Assembly (NCBI GenBank): GCA_900544875.1
Contig: UQWS01000002.1
Coordinates: 1 to 64,000, forward strand
Source: an uncultured Collinsella sp.
GTDB lineage: Bacteria > Actinomycetota > Coriobacteriia > Coriobacteriales > Coriobacteriaceae
DNA: 64,000 nt
Direction of reading: 5' to 3'
Part shown: positions 33,823-42,718 of the stretch, one piece after another
Layout: each line of letters begins with the position of its first letter
Numbering within the stretch: position 1 is the stretch's first letter
Notes under the pieces: generated by a model
What the model saw: the letters and a program-made list of their open reading frames with translations, nothing else
Database searches by the model: none
Told to the model about the DNA's origin: nothing
Made by a program: the position numbers and the translations under genes

Positions 33823-34605
33823 TTAGCGGGCGCAGGACGTGCCGGCGCTCAGATGATTGATAAGACTTGCCTGATAGGCGGCGCCAAAGCCATTGTCGAT
33901 GTTGACGACCGAAACGCCGCTGGCGCAGGAGTTGAGCATGGCGAGCAGTGCGGCCACGCCGCCAAAGCTCGCGCCATAGCCCACGCTGGTGGGGACGGCG
34001 ATGACCGGACAGCTCACAAGGCCTCCGATGACGCTCGCCAGTGCGCCCTCCATGCCGGCAATGGCGATGACCACCTGCGCCTGGGCAAGTTCCTCAGCAT
34101 GCGCGAGCAGGCGGTGCAGGCCGGCGACACCCACGTCGTAGAGGCGATCGACCTCGTTGCCGTAGAACTCGGCCGTCAACGCGGCTTCCTCGGCAACGGG
34201 CAGGTCGCTCGTGCCGGCGCAGGCGACGACGATGCGTCCGTTGCCGTTGGGGGAGGGCTTGCCACCCACGAGGGCGAGCTGGGCGTCCGGGACATATCCC
34301 AGGTCGATGCCGTTGCCGAGGAGCTCCGAGGTGCGGGCTGCCTTTTCGTCGTCCAGGCGCGTGACCAGGATGCGCTCCTGGCCGGCATCGAGTAATGCTT
34401 TGATAATGGCGGCAATTTGCTCGGCGGTTTTACCGGCGCCGTAGACAACTTCGCCGGCTCCCTGGCGCACCCCGCGCGAAAGGTCGAGCTGCGCAAAGCC
34501 CAAATCGGCGGTCGGAGCCGTCTGGATGCGCGTGAGGGCGTCGGCAGGGGTGACTGCTCCGCCGGCAACATCGCTCAGCAGCTGCTCTAGATCTCGCTTA
34601 TCCAT
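33823..34605 (-). CDS. larB: LarB, nickel-pincer cofactor carboxylase
   Basis: 260-aa PurE-like protein that carboxylates and hydrolyses nicotinic acid adenine dinucleotide at the start of cofactor synthesis. Conserved segments: 'DLSRGVRQGAGEVVYGAGKT', 'VACAGTSDLPVAEEA', 'VIAIAGMEGALASVIGGL' and 'VPTSVGYGASFGG'. ATG 34605 has GAAGGGAAC upstream. larC starts 10 bp after its stop. LarE, the sulfur donor, is not in the window. Confidence 0.93.
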   Translation of the reverse strand: MDKRDLEQLLSDVAGGAVTPADALTRIQTAPTADLGFAQLDLSRGVRQGAGEVVYGAGKTAEQIAAIIKALLDAGQERILVTRLDDEKAARTSELLGNGIDLGYVPDAQLALVGGKPSPNGNGRIVVACAGTSDLPVAEEAALTAEFYGNEVDRLYDVGVAGLHRLLAHAEELAQAQVVIAIAGMEGALASVIGGLVSCPVIAVPTSVGYGASFGGVAALLAMLNSCASGVSVVNIDNGFGAAYQASLINHLSAGTSCAR

Positions 34606-34648
34606 ATATGTTCCCTTCGACGGCGCAAAGTTTAGCACTCAAAGGGTA

Positions 34649-34682
34649 TGTTTCCGAACACTAAGACAGAATTGTTCGGAAA
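34649..34682 (-). promoter_or_regulatory. Palindromic operator in the larB promoter
   Basis: GTTTCCGAACA (34649-34659) and TGTTCGGAAAC (34672-34682) are perfectly complementary 11-bp arms with a 12-bp spacer. A minus-strand -10-like TATAGT overlaps its upstream edge, so a bound repressor would block larBC-tetR transcription. The motif was not seen upstream of larA. Confidence 0.6.
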
Positions 34683-34719
34683 CTATAGGACAGACTGATT
34701 CAATTGCTAGACGGATTGG

Positions 34720-35355
34720 CTAGTCGCGCAGGATGATGTCCATGGCGAGCATCAGATTGCGCTCGTCGATGGCAAACGGGGCGGCCTCGCGCGTCTTGGG
34801 CTTGGCACAAAACGCGATGCCCGTGCCCGCGGCCTGAATCATGGGGATGTCGTTGGCACCGTCGCCGATCGCGACGGTGTGGGCCATATCGACGCCGCAC
34901 TCAACTGCCCAGTCCAGCAGCTGGATGAGCTTGGACTCCTTGGTCACAATGTCGGCAGCCAACTTACCGGTGAGCTTGCCGTCCACGACCTCCAGACGAT
35001 TGGCCAGGCAAAAGTCGATGGCCGCGGCGGCCACGATCTTATCGGCGACTTCGTGAAAGCCGCCACTCACGACGCCGACCTTCCAACCTTTGCTGTGTGC
35101 CGAGCGCACAAGCTCCAACGCGCCGGGGGTAAATGTCACGCGCTCAAAGGTGCGCTCGAACACGCTCTCGTCCAGGCCGGCGAGCAGCCCCACGCGCTCC
35201 TCGAGCGCCTGCTTAAAGTCAAGCTCGCCGCGCATGGCGCGTTCGGTGATCTGTGCCACCTGCTCGCCCACGCCGGCCTCTTCGCCCAACAGGTCGATGA
35301 CCTCCTGGTTGATGAGCGTGGAGTCGATATCCATAACGATGAGGCGTGCAGTCAT
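34720..35355 (-). CDS. serB: Phosphoserine phosphatase
   Basis: 211-aa HAD-family phosphatase, last step of serine synthesis. Motif I 'VMDIDSTLINQE', motif II 'VVSGGF', motif III Lys in 'TKESKL', motif IV 'IGDGANDIPMI'. ATG 35355 follows GGAAAGGCCCGCC. The N-terminal ACT domain of longer SerB proteins is absent. Confidence 0.93.
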   Translation of the reverse strand: MTARLIVMDIDSTLINQEVIDLLGEEAGVGEQVAQITERAMRGELDFKQALEERVGLLAGLDESVFERTFERVTFTPGALELVRSAHSKGWKVGVVSGGFHEVADKIVAAAAIDFCLANRLEVVDGKLTGKLAADIVTKESKLIQLLDWAVECGVDMAHTVAIGDGANDIPMIQAAGTGIAFCAKPKTREAAPFAIDERNLMLAMDIILRD

Positions 35356-35611
35356 GGCGGGCCTTTCCGAGTGCTGTTTTATTGGGGCATATTGTCGCAC
35401 GTGACGAGCGCGGGCGGGTGTCACGGCGCGTCAATTGTTTCGTCTCCGTCAAGTCTTTGGGCAGGAGCCACTTTTTCGCGGCACATCGACGCGAGTGCGA
35501 TAAGATAGAACGCCATGTCTGGCTGCGCGGTTTACGCAGGCTGGGCAAATCTGTACGACGCCGCCCGGAACGACACGGGGCGGCACAGATCCATAAAGGA
35601 GGATCACTGGT

Positions 35612-37399
35612 ATGAGCCAGACCCGTCCCATCGATGAGCATTCCATGCACACCCGTACCTGCGGCGAGCTTCGCTTCGAGAACGTGGGCGAAGAGGTCAC
35701 CCTCACCGGTTGGGTGAGCCGTCGCCGCGACCACGGCGGCCTAATCTTTTGCGACCTTCGCGACCGTGAGGGCATCACGCAGCTTACCTTCGACCCCGAG
35801 CACTCCGACGGCGACGCCTTTAAGATCGCCGAGACCATGCGTCCCGAGTGGCCCATCAAGATTCACGGCGTCGTGCGCGCCCGTGGCGAGGAGACCACCA
35901 ACACCAAGCTCGCCACCGGCGAGATCGAGGTCCTGACCGACCACGCCGAGGTGCTCAATACGTCCGTCACCCCGCCGTTCCAGATCGAGGACGGCATCGA
36001 GACCAGCGAGGACACCCGCCTGCGCTATCGCTATCTGGACCTTCGTCGTCCCGAGATGATGGCCAACCTCAAGCTGCGCTCCGACTTTACCTTTGCCATT
36101 CGCGAGGCGCTGCACAACCGTGAGTTCATGGAGGTCGAGACGCCCTCCCTGTTCAAGTCCACGCCCGAGGGCGCCCGCGACTTCATCGTCCCCAGCCGCA
36201 TCCAGCCGGGCAACTTCTACGCCCTGCCGCAGTCCCCGCAGCTCCTGAAGCAGCTGCTTATGGTCGGTGGCGTCGAGCGCTACTATCAGGTTGCCAAGTG
36301 CTTCCGCGACGAGGACTTGCGTGCCGACCGTCAGCCCGAGTTCACCCAGGTTGATATCGAGATGTCCTTCGTGGACCAGAACGACGTTATGAGCGCGCTC
36401 GAAGAGGTTCTTGCCGATGCCTTCGGCCGCATGGGTGTCGAGATGCCCACGCCGCTGCGTCGCATGAACTACTGGGAGGCCATGGACACCTATGGCTCCG
36501 ACAAGCCCGATACCCGCTATGGCATGCACTTGGTCGACCTGACCGACATCTTCGCCAACTCCAAGTTCAAGGTCTTTGCGACTGCCGCGAACGAGGAGGG
36601 CTCTGTCGTCAAGGCCATCAACGCCAAGGGCGCCGGTGCCTGGGCTCGCGCCAAGATCGATAAGCTTGCCGGCGTGGCTTCCACGTTTGGCGCCAAGGGC
36701 CTGGCCTGGATCGCATTCCGCGAGGACGGCTCCATCAACAGCCCCATCGTCAAGTTCTTCTCGGACGAGGAGATGGCCGCCCTGCGCGAGCGCATGGACG
36801 TCGAGCCCGGCGACCTTGTGATGTTCGCCGCCGGCCCGCGCCTGCTCTCCGACGAGATCCTGGGCGGCATGCGTTCCCACATGGCTAACGCGCTCGAGAT
36901 CAAGCGCGAGGGCCACGACTTCCTGTGGGTCGTCAACTTCCCGCTGTTCCACTGGGACGAGGACCGCAAGGCTTACGCTGCCGAGCACCAGCCCTTCACC
37001 CTGCCGACCGAGACCGACATCGCCAAGATCGAGGCCAATCCGTTGGCAGCCGGTTCTTGCACCTACGACTTTGTCATGGACGGCTTTGAGGCCGGTGGCG
37101 GCGGTATGCGTATCCACAACGCCGAGATGCAGATGTCCATGCTCAAGCTCCTGGGCTTTACCGAGGAGCGCGCCGAGTCTCAGTTTGGCTTCCTCATGGA
37201 GGCGCTCAAGTTTGGTGCGCCCCCGATGGGCGGTTTCGCTCTGGGCCTGGACCGCGTGTGCATGCTGCTCACCGGTTCCGACTCCATCCGCGACGTCATG
37301 GCGTTCCCCAAGACGGCCAGCGGCTCCGACCTCATGTCGGGCGCCCCGAGTGCCGTTAGCGGCGCCCAGCTCAAGGACGTCAGCCTGCGCCTGATGTAG
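35612..37399 (+). CDS. aspS: Aspartyl-tRNA synthetase
   Basis: 595-aa bacterial-type class II synthetase: N-terminal OB fold ('LTGWVSRRRDHGGLIFCDLRDR'), catalytic core ('RYRYLDLRR', 'FRDEDLRADRQPEFTQVD', 'FALGLDRVCMLL') and an inserted GAD domain at about 290-420. AAAGGAGGATCACTGGT precedes the ATG. The 5' region 35425-35611 has a TAAGAT -10-like box but no T-box motif. No GatCAB gene is nearby, so whether it charges tRNA-Asn cannot be judged. Confidence 0.96.
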   Translation: MSQTRPIDEHSMHTRTCGELRFENVGEEVTLTGWVSRRRDHGGLIFCDLRDREGITQLTFDPEHSDGDAFKIAETMRPEWPIKIHGVVRARGEETTNTKLATGEIEVLTDHAEVLNTSVTPPFQIEDGIETSEDTRLRYRYLDLRRPEMMANLKLRSDFTFAIREALHNREFMEVETPSLFKSTPEGARDFIVPSRIQPGNFYALPQSPQLLKQLLMVGGVERYYQVAKCFRDEDLRADRQPEFTQVDIEMSFVDQNDVMSALEEVLADAFGRMGVEMPTPLRRMNYWEAMDTYGSDKPDTRYGMHLVDLTDIFANSKFKVFATAANEEGSVVKAINAKGAGAWARAKIDKLAGVASTFGAKGLAWIAFREDGSINSPIVKFFSDEEMAALRERMDVEPGDLVMFAAGPRLLSDEILGGMRSHMANALEIKREGHDFLWVVNFPLFHWDEDRKAYAAEHQPFTLPTETDIAKIEANPLAAGSCTYDFVMDGFEAGGGGMRIHNAEMQMSMLKLLGFTEERAESQFGFLMEALKFGAPPMGGFALGLDRVCMLLTGSDSIRDVMAFPKTASGSDLMSGAPSAVSGAQLKDVSLRLM

Positions 37400-37422
37400 G
37401 CAAGCGGCTACATATTGCCCGT

Positions 37423-37457
37423 AACGAGGGAGGGACACGTGCCTTCCCTCGTTTTTT
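37423..37457 (+). terminator. Intrinsic terminator of aspS
   Basis: AACGAGGGA (37423-37431) / TCCCTCGTT (37445-37453) followed by TTTTTT overlap. Confidence 0.85.
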
Positions 37458-37498
37458 ATACGCCGAGATTGTGAGGGCATGGGATGACCGGGCGTTGC

Positions 37499-37698
37499 GG
37501 AAAGTGCGTCCCGGAATCTGCGTCCAGAACGGGTCACGCTTTCCCAAAGGGGGTCCTCTGGGAAAGCGCGACCCAGAATTCGGCAAAATAATGGGACACA
37601 GTTTCCGGTTGAGCTGTCTAACGGAAACTGTGCCCCAGAATGAGCGCTCAAAACGGGCCGGGCTTTCCACAGCAACTGTCTGGCGGAAAGCCCGGCCC
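37499..37698. repeat. Array of hairpins with a 62-bp period
   Basis: Three hairpins start at 37531, 37593 and 37655, exactly 62 bp apart. The arms are 37531-37545/37560-37574, 37593-37607/37622-37636 and 37655-37668/37685-37698. Each left arm starts with GGG and contains TTTCC; each right arm contains GGAAA and ends in CCC. The bases between vary in a compensated way. The first two are followed by AGAAT. A fourth right arm without a left partner lies at 37499-37512, again 62 bp before the next. The array fills the gap between convergent aspS and lacI. Confidence 0.8.
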
Positions 37699-37704
37699 AG
37701 TTTC

Positions 37705-38721
37705 CTACAGCGAGTCTCTCTGAACGAGCTGCATGTGCATGACGGTGGTGGTGGGCTCGGCACCCTTGATCATGTCGAGCGCAATGTTGGCGGCCATGTG
37801 GCCTTCTTCGCGCAGGGGCTGGCGGACGGTCGTGAGTGCGGGGACGCAGCGCGTCGCAATCTCGTGATCGTCGAAGCCGACGACAGAAACTTCCGCCGGA
37901 ACAGATAGGCCTGCCTCGTTGAGTGCGGTGATGACGCCAGCCGCGATACGGTCCGATCCGCAGAGCACGCCATCGAAAGCAATCTTGCGCGCGAGGATCT
38001 GGCGCATGGCCTGATAGCCGTCTCCGCTGTTCCAGCCGGTATAGATAACGTTTGCGTCTGGGAGGTCTTCGCCCAAGACGGCGCGGTAGCCGCGCAGGCG
38101 GTCGACAACAGCGGGGTTGTCTTGCGGTCCCAACACGGCGACGATATCTTTGCGCCCGCGCTCCTTCATGGCGTGTGCCGCAAAGCGTCCGCCCTCTTCG
38201 TCGTCAGAGTAGACCGTCGAGAACACATCGCGATAGGGGTGGCCCTCGAGCTGGCCGCACAACACGGTGGGTACGCCCAGCTCGCGCAGCACCTCGAGCA
38301 GCTCGCTGCCCTTGTAGGGGGAGACGTCGATCACGGCGTCGAACGAGCGGCGCTCAAAGTGCTCGCGTGCGCGGTTGCGCTCATGCGTAGAAGACGCCTG
38401 CAAGATAACGGGCAGATAGGACGACTCCGACAGTTCCTCGGTAATACCGCTCAAAAACTCGCTATAGGTGGGGTCGCTGAAGAGTTCACTCAGGGGCTCG
38501 GTCACGAGCACGGCGATGATTTCCGTGCGCCCGACAGCGAGCGCTCGGCCACGGGCATTGGGGACAAAATTGACTTTCTTGGCCGCCGCACGGACGCGCT
38601 TTTTGGTTTCCTCGCTAATGCGGGGCGAATCGTTGAGGGCGCGCGATGCCGTGGAGCGCGACACGCCGGCAGCTGCGGCAACCTCGGCAAGCGTAGGTGC
38701 GGTGCGAACTGGTTGGGTCAT
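37705..38721 (-). CDS. LacI-family regulator of the beta-galactosidase operon (inferred)
   Basis: 338-aa repressor. The N-terminal helix-turn-helix 'TLAEVAAAAGVSRSTASRAL' and hinge are followed by a periplasmic-binding-protein-like sugar domain. It is divergent from the ebgA/lacZ-type gene. The 376-bp gap carries three identical CAACCGGTTG palindromes, the form expected for LacI-family operators, so control of that operon and possibly itself is likely. Confidence 0.93.
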   Translation of the reverse strand: MTQPVRTAPTLAEVAAAAGVSRSTASRALNDSPRISEETKKRVRAAAKKVNFVPNARGRALAVGRTEIIAVLVTEPLSELFSDPTYSEFLSGITEELSESSYLPVILQASSTHERNRAREHFERRSFDAVIDVSPYKGSELLEVLRELGVPTVLCGQLEGHPYRDVFSTVYSDDEEGGRFAAHAMKERGRKDIVAVLGPQDNPAVVDRLRGYRAVLGEDLPDANVIYTGWNSGDGYQAMRQILARKIAFDGVLCGSDRIAAGVITALNEAGLSVPAEVSVVGFDDHEIATRCVPALTTVRQPLREEGHMAANIALDMIKGAEPTTTVMHMQLVQRDSL

Positions 38722-38965
38722 GGCGTCTCCTGGAAAATGCGGTCGATGTTGTCACTGATACGGGCTGGTGCGGATACAGCTTACTATAGTGCACCTGAAC
38801 AGCGTTCATGATATCCGGTGACAGGTGTCGTTTTGCAACCAAGCCGCAATCGAATACGTCTCGTGTGGGTGAGATATCAGCGGGCGTGGCGGTTGCCTAC
38901 GAGCTTAAGAACGATGTTTTGCGCTGAGTTTCGATACTCAGGGTGACATAAGTGTCGCAGCTGTA

Positions 38966-38975
38966 CAACCGGTTG
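38966..38975. promoter_or_regulatory. LacI-type operator O1
   Basis: Perfect palindrome CAACCGGTTG, shared core ACAACCGGTTGCAC; 45 bp before O2. Confidence 0.75.
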
Positions 38976-39010
38976 CACCGTTAATCCGACCAAATCGACC
39001 GTTCAGCGGA

Positions 39011-39020
39011 CAACCGGTTG
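39011..39020. promoter_or_regulatory. LacI-type operator O2
   Basis: CAACCGGTTG overlapping the -35 box of the beta-galactosidase promoter; core GGACAACCGGTTGCAC is shared with O3. Confidence 0.8.
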
Positions 39021-39047
39021 CACAATTTTTTGCATCGCCCGTAAGAT
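39018..39047 (+). promoter_or_regulatory. Promoter of the beta-galactosidase operon
   Basis: -35 TTGCAC (39018-39023), 18-bp spacer, -10 TAAGAT (39042-39047). O2 overlaps the -35 and O3 covers the likely start site, which fits repression by the divergent LacI protein. Confidence 0.7.
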
Positions 39048-39052
39048 AAGGA

Positions 39053-39062
39053 CAACCGGTTG
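39053..39062. promoter_or_regulatory. LacI-type operator O3
   Basis: CAACCGGTTG 5 bp after the -10 box and 42 bp after O2. Confidence 0.8.
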
Positions 39063-39097
39063 CACAAGAATCACTACGATGACGAAGGAGCATCACC

Positions 39098-42000
39098 ATG
39101 GACGCCATTAACGATTGGGAAAACCAAGCGCTCACCCACAGGAACCGCCTGGCACCCCATGCGTACTTTATGGGTTACGAGACCGCCGATCTCGCCGCTA
39201 CGTACAGCCGCGAGCTGTCGCGCGGGTTTGTCCAGCTGTCCGGCTCGTGGCAGTTCCGCCTCTTTGAGGGGCCTGCTGCCGTTTCCAACGAGGAGCTCTC
39301 CACGTACGAGCCCGAGTGGGATCACGTGGAGGTTCCGCACCTGTGGCAGGTGGATGGCTATGGCAACCTTGCCTACACCGACGAGGGTTTCCCGTTCCCG
39401 GTGGATCAGCCGTTCGTTCCCTCCGACGACCCCACGGGCGTCTACCAGCGCATCGTCAACCTTCCCGCCGTGCCTGCCGGCGCTCGCGAGATCATTCGCT
39501 TTGACGGCATCGAGAGCTATGGTGAGCTGTACGTCAACGGTCAGTTTATCGGCATGACCAAGGGTTCGCGCCTGTCTGCCGAGTTTGACGTGACCGACGC
39601 GCTCGTCGAGGGCGACAACCTGTTTGCGGTCAAGGCTCTGCAGTACAGTGATGGCAGCTATATCGAGGATCAGGACATGTGGTGGGCCTCGGGCATCTTC
39701 CGCGATGTGTACCTTATGCAGCGTCCCGCCGCGCACCTGGTCGACTTTAGGTTCCGCACGCACCGCGAGGGCGATGCCGCTCTGATCACGCTCGATACGG
39801 TGGCCGAGGGCGCTACCCGCGTTGTGTATACGCTCAGCGATGGCGGAAACGTGGTGGCTACGGGTGAGTGCGTCGACGGCCATGCCGAGTGCAGCGTTGC
39901 CGATGCCCACTTCTGGAATCCCGAGGACCCCTTCCTCTATGACCTTACGTTTGAGGTCTACGATGGCGACGAGGCCAGCGAGTACGTTCCGCATCGCCAG
40001 GGTCTTGCCGAGGTGACGGTCGAGGGCAATCATATCTACCTCAACGGCACCTACTTTAAGATGCATGGCGTCAACCGCCACGATCACGACGATCACAAGG
40101 GCCGCGCCGTGGGCCTCGATCGCATGCGCCGCGACCTGGAGCTCATGAAGCGGCACAACATCAACGCGGTGCGCACCTCTCACTATGCCAATGACCCGCG
40201 CTTCTACGAGCTGTGTGATGAGTATGGCATCATGCTGGTCGCCGAGACCGATATGGAGAGCCACGGCTTCGAGAATATCGGCAACATCGCCCTGGTCACC
40301 GACGATCCGGCATGGGAGCCGGCCTACGTCGACCGCATTGAGCGCCTGGTGATGCAGGAGCGCAACCACGCCTGCATCATTATGTGGTCGATGGGCAACG
40401 AGAGCGGCTATGGCTGCAACATCCGCGCGATGTACGCCAAGGCTCACGAGCTCGATGATCGTCCGGTCCATTATGAGGAGGACCGCAACGCCGATACCGT
40501 CGACGTTATCTCCACGATGTACTCCCGTGTTTCGCAGATGAACGACTTTGGCGAGCACCCATTCCCCAAGCCGCGCATCAACTGTGAGTACGGTCACTCC
40601 ATGGGCAATGGTCCCGGAGGCCTGTCCGAGTACCAGGAGGTCTTCGATCGTTGGGATTGCATCCAGGGCCAGTTCATTTGGGAATGGTGCGACCACGGTT
40701 TGGCTGCTGTGACCGAGGACGGCGTTGCCTACGATATGTATGGTGGCGACAACGGCGATTACCCCAACAACAGCAACTTCTGCATCGATGGCATGGTGTT
40801 CCCCTGGCAGCAGCCGAGTCCGGGCCTTACCGAGTACGGCCAGGTTATCTGCCCGGTCCGCATGGCTTATGACGCCGAGGCAGGCGAGCTGACCGTCACC
40901 AACAAGCGTTGGTTCACCACCCTCGAGGATGTCTGCCTGTCGGCCGAGACCCTGGTGGACGGCGACGTGGTCTGCCGCAAGACGCTCATGCCCGGCGCGG
41001 TTGCCCCCGGCGAGTCCGTCCAGCTGCCACTGGTGATTCGCGAGGCCGCAGTGGGCGAGACCCTGCTGACCGTGCGCGCCTACACCATGGCCGCTCACGT
41101 CTGGTGCGAGCCGATGTTCCAGCTGGGCGCTAGCCAGTTTGCCATCGCAAACCATCCGGCGCCGACCATCGTGGCCCCCGCTCGTCCTGAGCTTACGGTT
41201 GAGGAGACCGAGCAGGAGATCCGCATCCACTCCCTCAACGGCGAGCTGACCTTCAGCAAAGTCAACGGTACCGTGAGCGAGTGGAAGGCATCCGGCCGCG
41301 ACGTCATGGCCTCTGGTCCCCAGGTTGGTTTTTGGCATCCGCTCGTCGATAACCATGCCCAGGAGTATGACTCACTGTGGAAGGACAACTTCATCGATGT
41401 GATGCAGACGTCTACCCGCAAGGTTTCTTGGAAGCAGGATGGCAATGCGGTCGTCGTTACCGTGAGCCAGCGTATCGCTCCTCCCGTCCGCGCGTTCGGC
41501 ATGCGCGTCGAGCTCGTCTACACCGTGCTTCCGAGCGGTCGCGTCGACCTCAAGGTTTCCGGCGAGCCCTACGGCGATTACTCGGATATCATCCCGCGCA
41601 TCGGCATCTCCTTCGAGGTCCCCGGTTGCGATCGTGCCGTCGAGTGGTATGGCCACGGCCCGGGCGAGAACTATCCGGACTCGCTGCGCGCCAACCCGGT
41701 CGGTCATTACCGCACTACGGTCGACGACATGTTCACGCCCTACGTTATGCCTCAGGATTGTGCTAACCGCGAGGGCACCCGTTGGGTCGCCCTGCGCTCT
41801 AGCCACGGTGACGGTCTGGTCGTGACGCGTCCGAGCGACGCCGCCTCCAACCCGTTCTCGTTCTCGGCATGGCCCTATAGCTGCGAGGCTATAGATAACG
41901 CCAAGCACGTCTACGACCTTGTCAAGGGCGACACGGTTACGGTCAATATCAACGACCAGCTGCTCGGCCTTGGTTCGAACTCTTGGGGTTCCGAGGTGCT

Positions 42001-42106
42001 CGATTCCTACCGCACCCGTTTTGAGAGCTTCAGCTTTGAGGTGTCCCTGCGACCGCTGACGTCTGCCGATCTGGCTCAGGCGCTGGCACCCATTAAGGAG
42101 GCATAA
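39098..42106 (+). CDS. ebgA: Beta-galactosidase, GH2 family (EbgA/LacZ type)
   Basis: 1002-aa glycosidase hydrolysing lactose or other beta-galactosides. Sugar-binding domain at the N-terminus ('GSWQFRLFEG', 'VPHLWQVDGYG'), immunoglobulin-like domains and TIM barrel. The acid/base is Glu435 in 'WSMGNESGYG' and the nucleophile Glu497 in 'NCEYGHSMGN'. The C-terminal beta-sandwich ('GHGPGENYPD') is complete. There is no signal peptide, so it is cytoplasmic. The gene starts behind GAAGGAGCATCACC. The downstream EbgC-like gene argues for the Ebg rather than the classical Lac type. Confidence 0.95.
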   Translation: MDAINDWENQALTHRNRLAPHAYFMGYETADLAATYSRELSRGFVQLSGSWQFRLFEGPAAVSNEELSTYEPEWDHVEVPHLWQVDGYGNLAYTDEGFPFPVDQPFVPSDDPTGVYQRIVNLPAVPAGAREIIRFDGIESYGELYVNGQFIGMTKGSRLSAEFDVTDALVEGDNLFAVKALQYSDGSYIEDQDMWWASGIFRDVYLMQRPAAHLVDFRFRTHREGDAALITLDTVAEGATRVVYTLSDGGNVVATGECVDGHAECSVADAHFWNPEDPFLYDLTFEVYDGDEASEYVPHRQGLAEVTVEGNHIYLNGTYFKMHGVNRHDHDDHKGRAVGLDRMRRDLELMKRHNINAVRTSHYANDPRFYELCDEYGIMLVAETDMESHGFENIGNIALVTDDPAWEPAYVDRIERLVMQERNHACIIMWSMGNESGYGCNIRAMYAKAHELDDRPVHYEEDRNADTVDVISTMYSRVSQMNDFGEHPFPKPRINCEYGHSMGNGPGGLSEYQEVFDRWDCIQGQFIWEWCDHGLAAVTEDGVAYDMYGGDNGDYPNNSNFCIDGMVFPWQQPSPGLTEYGQVICPVRMAYDAEAGELTVTNKRWFTTLEDVCLSAETLVDGDVVCRKTLMPGAVAPGESVQLPLVIREAAVGETLLTVRAYTMAAHVWCEPMFQLGASQFAIANHPAPTIVAPARPELTVEETEQEIRIHSLNGELTFSKVNGTVSEWKASGRDVMASGPQVGFWHPLVDNHAQEYDSLWKDNFIDVMQTSTRKVSWKQDGNAVVVTVSQRIAPPVRAFGMRVELVYTVLPSGRVDLKVSGEPYGDYSDIIPRIGISFEVPGCDRAVEWYGHGPGENYPDSLRANPVGHYRTTVDDMFTPYVMPQDCANREGTRWVALRSSHGDGLVVTRPSDAASNPFSFSAWPYSCEAIDNAKHVYDLVKGDTVTVNINDQLLGLGSNSWGSEVLDSYRTRFESFSFEVSLRPLTSADLAQALAPIKEA

Positions 42107-42109
42107 GTC

Positions 42110-42565
42110 ATGCATGTCTTTAACTCGCGCGCCGATTTCGACGCTCAGATGAAGTCCGTCAAGAAGTGGATGCGCACCGGTCAGGCGCTCGATGGCGTTG
42201 CCGACCTGCAGCACGACGTGGCTTACTCCATCGGCGACTCGTTGGTGTACTGGTGGGTCTATGCCCGCGAGGCCGCTACCGCCGATCTGGTCGGTCACCG
42301 TCGCTACCATGCCGTGCTCGCTCCGCTCGACGGCGACCTGACCGTCGAGGTTGCCCCCAAGGCAGACCTCACCTGCATCCGTGCTTACAGCGATATCGAT
42401 GATCGCGAGCGCTTTGAGGGTGCGGGGGAGACCGTGACGATTCCCGCCGGCGGCGTTGCCGTCGTCGAAATTGACGAGGCCTACCGTGTCGTGGCCGATG
42501 CCGCGGATTCCCGCGTCGTGGTACTGCACGTGACGGTTGAAGGTTATTCCTTCCCCAACAAGTAG
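42110..42565 (+). CDS. ebgC: EbgC-like protein, YhcH/YjgK/YiaL family
   Basis: 151-aa cupin-like protein. In E. coli the EbgC subunit joins EbgA for full activity. 'YSIGDSLVYWWVYARE' and the C-terminal 'VLHVTVEGYSFP' resemble the family core. It starts 3 bp after the glycosidase stop with AAGGAGG overlapping the end of that gene, so co-translation is expected. Confidence 0.85.
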   Translation: MHVFNSRADFDAQMKSVKKWMRTGQALDGVADLQHDVAYSIGDSLVYWWVYAREAATADLVGHRRYHAVLAPLDGDLTVEVAPKADLTCIRAYSDIDDRERFEGAGETVTIPAGGVAVVEIDEAYRVVADAADSRVVVLHVTVEGYSFPNK

Positions 42566-42598
42566 TATTCGTCCGTTTGGACGTTTGCTTCGCGCCGT

Positions 42599-42642
42599 TA
42601 AGGGGGATGGCTTTGTTGACTCCCTTTTCCCCATTCCCCTTA
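42599..42642 (+). terminator. Hairpin after ebgC
   Basis: TAAGGGGGATGG (42599-42610) pairs with CCATTCCCCTTA (42631-42642) with one G-T pair. The loop is T-rich; no long T-run follows. It may be a terminator or a stabilising 3' end. Confidence 0.5.
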
Positions 42643-42651
42643 GCAGGTGCG

Positions 42652-42686
42652 CCGTCCACGATTGCGCTTGCAGTCCGGACGGTTTT
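42652..42686 (+). terminator. Terminator-like hairpin before the permease gene
   Basis: CCGTCC (42652-42657) / GGACGG (42677-42682) followed by TTTT. An upstream GGACG (42579-42583) could pair with CGTCC of this hairpin instead, so an alternative fold exists. A -10-like TATAAC follows at 42695-42700. Confidence 0.45.
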
Positions 42687-42718
42687 AGATGAGATATAAC
42701 GGATGATTGGGAGGGCTT

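Noticed and set aside
34632..34640. TTAGCACTC, identical to one arm of the CIRCE heat-shock operator
   Set aside because: The partner GAGTGCTAA is absent at the proper distance, and the site lies in the larB leader.
35425..35611. T-box riboswitch upstream of aspS
   Set aside because: No T-box sequence or specifier-loop arrangement was seen. The same holds for hisS.
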